A stretch of DNA of 64,000 nucleotides, from positions 434,001 to 498,000 of the forward strand of contig MCGO01000018.1 of NCBI GenBank assembly GCA_002104985.1, in the 5' to 3' direction. The stretch comes from Rhizoclosmatium globosum. Its lineage: Eukaryota; Chytridiomycota; Chytridiomycetes; Chytridiales; Chytriomycetaceae. The notes below the pieces were generated by a model. It saw only the letters and a program-made list of their open reading frames with translations, was not told the origin of the DNA and did not search any database. Numbering within the stretch: position 1 is the first letter of the stretch; each line of letters begins with the position of its first letter. Below, in pieces: positions 60,911 through 64,000 of this stretch. The position numbers and the translations under genes are program-made.

Positions 60911-61966
60911 TCCCACAAACTCTGTTCTCTTTCAGTGAAAGGGATTGTTCTTCGGAGCAACGACTCATGTTACCGCGCTCTGCTTCCCTGTATCAGGGTT
61001 GTACAGTTGTGTAGGCACATGCAGGAGCAGAGTTTGTGGGAGGCCTGGGTCGCTCAAGCGGCGGTAAGCCTCTATTCCTTTTGTTTGGTTACACGCGTTG
61101 CTAATACTTTGCGCCATTTACAGCGCTACTCCATCTTGATACCGCATTCCAAGGAACGTCCAGTCTTTCTGCCGCGGCCTGGTCTCTCCCACAAACTCTG
61201 TTCTCTTTCAGTGAAAGGGATTGTTCTTTGGAGCAACGACTCATGTTACCGCGCTCTGCTTCCCTGTATCAGGGTTGTACAGTTGTGTAGGCACATGCAG
61301 GAGCAGAGTTTGTGGGAGGCCTGGGTCGCTCAAGCGGCGGTAAGCCTCTATTCCTTTTGTTTGGTTACACGCGTTGCTAATACTTTGCGCCATTTACAGC
61401 GCTACTCTATCTTGATACCGCATTCCAAGGAACGTCCAGTCTTTCTGCCGCGGCCTGGTCTCTCCCACAAACTCTGTTCTCTTTCAGTGAAAGGGATTGT
61501 TCTTCGGAGCAACGACTCATGTTACCGCGCTCTGCTTCCCTGTATCAGGGTTGTACAGTTGTGTAGGCACATGCAGGAGCAGAGTTTGTGGGAGGCCTGG
61601 GTCGCTCAAGCGGCGGTAAGCCTCTATTCCTTTTGTTTGGTTACACGCGTTGCTAATACTTTGCGCCATTTACAGCGCTACTCCATCTTGATACCGCATT
61701 CCAAGGAACGTCCAGTCTTTCTGCCGCGGCCTGGTCTCTCCCACAAACTCTGTTCTCTTTCAGTGAAAGGGATTGTTCTTCGGAGCAACGACTCATGTTA
61801 CCGCGCTCTGCTTCCCTGTATCAGGGTTGTACAGTTGTGTAGGCACATGCAGGAGCAGAGTTTGTGGGAGGCCTGGGTCGCTCAAGCGGCGGTAAGCCTC
61901 TATTCCTTTTGTTTGGTTACACGCGTTGCTAATACTTTGCGCCATTTACAGCGCTACTCCATCTCG
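60911..61966 (+). repeat. Four tandem 276-bp units, each an exon plus a 60-nt intron
   Basis: Units begin at 60911, 61187, 61463 and 61739; the last is cut off near 61966. Period 276 is exact and the units differ by very few bases (for example CGG/TGG after GTTCTT, CTCCAT/CTCTAT). Each has a textbook intron (61064-61123, 61340-61399, 61616-61675, 61892-61951) with donor GTAAGC, branch GCTAATAC and acceptor TTTACAG. Unit and intron are both multiples of three. One frame is open through everything (60704-61993). In the frame starting at ATG 60715, the unique segment before the array (60841-60910) matches the unit mostly by third-base changes, which suggests that this is the real coding frame. 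It contains one TAG per unit. Inverted copies of CTCCCACAAACTCTG lie 103 nt apart in each unit. Confidence 0.9.
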
Positions 61967-62019
61967 ATACCAAACTCTGTTCACTTCCAGTGACAAGAAT
62001 TTCCTTCTATTATTCTTAA
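61952..62019 (+). CDS. Terminal exon after the tandem array
   Basis: After the fourth unit intron, a short exon reads in the frame of ATG 60715 and ends LPVTRISFYYS with TAA at 62017. It has the form LLHLDT, then a piece similar to the CAAACTCTGTTC of the units. Its status depends on how the array is spliced. Confidence 0.3.
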
Positions 62020-62056
62020 AGTATCGGAGAATTTGAAAGATTGGATTTTATTTCAT

Positions 62057-62893
62057 TTACGCCTCAATCAAACTTCCGCACTCTCCAGACCCTCCTCCCC
62101 CAGTTCCAGCGTTCCTGCCATCCTTCGTAATTTGTTCTTTGACTGCTTTTCTCTTTTTGACGTTCCTTTTCTTGGTTCCTCTCTTTCTCTTTCTTCCAGG
62201 CTTTCCTGCCTTCGCCACATATCCTGAAGCATCCTCTCCCAATTCCAGAAGTGTAATAGCAGCGTTAGCAGCAAATAGTGCAGGCTCCAGTCTTTGAGGC
62301 CCTTTCTGCTCTGTAACGTCTTCTTCAATTTTGCCGACTTCCAATAAGTCGATGGCGCCAAGGATATCGCGAGGCCTTTGGCGCGACGGACCTGCTGGAA
62401 GTGGGAGAATCAAAGGAATCATTGATTCTGGGTTTGTTTTGGTTGTGAGGATAGCATGATGGAATAGCTGGACCTGGACCCAAAATCCAGCAATACTCCA
62501 ATGTCCACCCACAACAGAAAGAATGTTTTCTGAAGCGACAGCAGCTTCCGGGCCAGTTCTGAGGTCAAGCCGGATTCGGTTGTTGCTGACGCGAAGAAAA
62601 TTCAATTTGAATATAATGTCGACTGGAACTCACGTTGGGGAAGTCCTGACGCAACCAACTGCCGCCAAGATTTCCTCGGGTACATGAGCCACGAGCAGCT
62701 CAATGAGTGTGCTGACATAAGTGTCTGGGTGGTTTTGGCGTAATCGGCGGTCATGGCGAAGGACAATCGATACTTGCGGTGTCTGATACATCTCGCGCCG
62801 ACGTATAGCGATACCAGCATCTGTGATTGGGAGGTCGCTAATCGCCATGGTGCGTACGGTAGAAGTAGAGGTAGAACGCTTTGTCAAGTCCAT
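62057..62893 (-). CDS. Hypothetical protein with basic C-terminal tail
   Basis: ATG 62893 (MDLTKRSTS) or 62848 (MAISDLPITD). Two exons are joined over an intron at about 62586-62632; after the join the frame reads SPTNNRIRLDL. The body is mixed alpha/beta with SIVLRHDRRLRQNHPDTYV, VASENILSVVGGHWSIAGFWVQ and LGAIDLLEVGKIEEDV. The tail is strongly basic (GRKRKRGTKKRNVKKRK), a probable nuclear or nucleolar signal, followed by a Gly/Ser end. The family is not recognised. The frame is open and unbroken, so the gene is likely real. Confidence 0.6.
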
Positions 62894-63425
62894 ACGTATC
62901 TGAGAGAGTTTTTACCATCTGAGATGAATTTCGAAATGACTTTTGATGGTCTTCGGTGCTTTTTTCATGGTTTCACGGATGCCAAGATAACAAATTTGTG
63001 TGGGGAAATGATTCCCACTCGCCAACCGATTTCATATGGACTCTGGAGTGAGTCAAATTGTAGCAGCGTGGTTTCACTTTTGAAGCTATAGGCGGTAAGA
63101 ACTTACACCACTGTTATGAGCTGGAAAGGGGAGTGAAGGGAAAATCAGAAAACTTCATTACTCAGCCTTACTATGAATTTTGATTTCAAGAACAAATAAA
63201 GCTTTCATCTAGCAGCAGAACATACGGTATAAGTTTATCATCAGAACAAGTCTTTGCATTTTGAGAAATCAACAAAACGTCCATGTGCAAGGAAAAGATA
63301 TTTTCTTTCGTATTATCCGTAAGCCCCTTAGAATCGTTACTCGTTTTATTTCTTTATTCTTTTTCCAATTAATGTCTGTTACCTTGATGATACAGTAGAA
63401 CTATTTTCCTTTTCTCAAACACAAA
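62894..63425. other. Divergent intergenic region
   Basis: This 532-bp spacer lies between a leftward and a rightward gene. A + strand frame at 62753-63091 overlaps the preceding gene in antisense and has no protein-like feature, so it is not called. The rest is A/T-rich promoter-like sequence with a CAAACACAAA leader before the next ATG. Confidence 0.4.
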
Positions 63426-63755
63426 ATGCTTCGAATCACCCCTATCATCCGCAGAACGCTCTTCACTGCCAACAACAAGGGCAACACTGGAGTCTTTGAC
63501 TATTCAAAGGTGCGTGAACTTTTAAGTTGTGGATCCGTCCATGCAAAGATAGACTCAACCCTCCGATCCGTTGTTTCACAGATGTCGAACGATCAACTGT
63601 ACGCCAACCTCGGAAAGCTCAAGGGAACTCTGCCACAAGAAGAGTATGCTGTGCTTGAAGAGCGAGTCCTGGCCCCATACAGACAAAAGAACAGAGTGTT
63701 GGGCTTTGGACTCATGACTTTCTGTGGCTTGGTCTGTGAGTATATTGCGCTTTAG
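63426..63755 (+). CDS. Small mitochondrial protein, COA3-like (3' end uncertain)
   Basis: Exon 1 MLRITPIIRRTLFTANNKG is a basic, hydroxylated mitochondrial-type presequence. The next exon joins after an intron at about 63510-63581 (GTGCGT..TTTCACAG) and reads MSNDQLYANLGKLKGTLPQEEYAVLEERVL, then YRQKNRVLGFGLMTFCGLV. A basic YRxKNRxxGxGL motif followed at once by a membrane helix is typical of the COA3/CCDC56 cytochrome-oxidase assembly factor. A GTGAGT donor at 63735 suggests another exon. Reading through gives a stop at 63753-63755. The family call rests on this short motif. Confidence 0.45.
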   Translation: MLRITPIIRRTLFTANNKGNTGVFDYSKVRELLSCGSVHAKIDSTLRSVVSQMSNDQLYANLGKLKGTLPQEEYAVLEERVLAPYRQKNRVLGFGLMTFCGLVCEYIAL

Positions 63756-64000
63756 ATTCGGGTTGTTGAAAGCGACTTTGGAAGAGGAGTTGTGGGTCTA
63801 AGAGCTCATGTCGATGGAGAAGGTTGATTGGATCGGAGAAGGAGCGGGTGGATTTGTCACTGTTTCACATCAGAGAACGGCTGCCAATAGGAGTGATTTG
63901 AGAAGCAAGCGAACTGAAGGATGGCTCTGCAAGGTAGCGATAGCAGTAATAGGAAGGGACGAAAGCGGATATATGACTCAATCAACATCACTAAAAACCT
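63756..64000. other. 3' flank to window end
   Basis: No gene is certain. A + strand frame starting at about 63809 (MSMEKVDWIGEGAGG) stays open to the window end, and could be the last exon of the preceding gene or another gene. Nothing in it is recognised. Confidence 0.25.

Noticed and set aside
60704..61993. The uninterrupted 429-codon frame over the tandem array as the true protein
   Set aside because: It reads straight through four good introns, and its openness follows from period 276 being a multiple of three. Third-base patterns favour another frame. Kept only as an alternative.

Overview
This is a gene-dense, intron-rich eukaryotic window, most likely from a flagellated early-diverging fungus (Chytridiomycota-like). 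The evidence is the company of genes. There are short GT-AG introns of about 45-70 nt. A fungal-type 6-phosphofructokinase carries an N-terminal glyoxalase-like domain. A CCDC61/VFL3 basal-body protein implies a zoosporic flagellum. There are plant-style LRR proteins, an F-box-LRR protein and secreted PAN/apple-like proteins. No prokaryotic features, tRNA, rRNA or CRISPR were seen.

Layout. 0-1.5 kb: the end of a coiled-coil gene and a frame-broken secreted gene with two PAN-like modules. 1.8-16.1 kb: two convergent paralogs of a STAND/NLR-like protein (myristoylation-type N-terminus, two small ubiquitin-like or PB1-like modules, TIR, NACHT, WD40 repeats). They bracket a RasGEF, a small Cys-rich protein and a HAPSTR1-family protein. 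16.4-17.8 kb: Aha1. 17.9-23.1 kb: two coiled-coil/helical genes in tandem. 23.2-27.5 kb: proteasome Rpn10 and a kinesin-14. 28-31.7 kb: a membrane protein with nine cytoplasmic SH3 domains. 32-35.5 kb: CCDC61/VFL3 and an F-box-LRR protein. 35.8-38.3 kb: Vps52. 39-43.2 kb: a PAN-mucin-LRR surface protein, a possibly transposon-derived DNA-binding protein and a small secreted protein. 43.3-48.8 kb: AP-1/2 beta-adaptin and glutaryl-CoA dehydrogenase. 49.6-50.8 kb: an AIG1/GIMAP-like GTPase with a beta-prism-like tail. 51.4-55.3 kb: Bms1. 55.6-60 kb: a GPI-type Cys-rich protein and phosphofructokinase. 60-62 kb: an unidentified region containing a near-perfect 4 x 276-bp tandem array of exon-plus-intron units. 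62-64 kb: an unidentified basic-tailed protein and a small COA3-like mitochondrial protein that may be complete or may run on past an intron.

Housekeeping genes (Rpn10, Bms1, Vps52, beta-adaptin, Aha1, Pfk, Gcdh) sit among candidate self/non-self recognition genes (the NLR pair, GTPase, PAN and LRR surface proteins, SH3 membrane scaffold). Nothing suggests operons.

Caution: many conserved genes here, including essential ones, are broken by isolated one-base losses, often in short homopolymers (Pfk at least seven, Aha1, kinesin P-loop, Rpn10, RasGEF, both NLRs). Intact paralogous or family sequence resumes immediately in the next frame. I read this mostly as uncorrected long-read error, so 'pseudogene' calls are tentative and CDS spans cover exons, introns and frame breaks.
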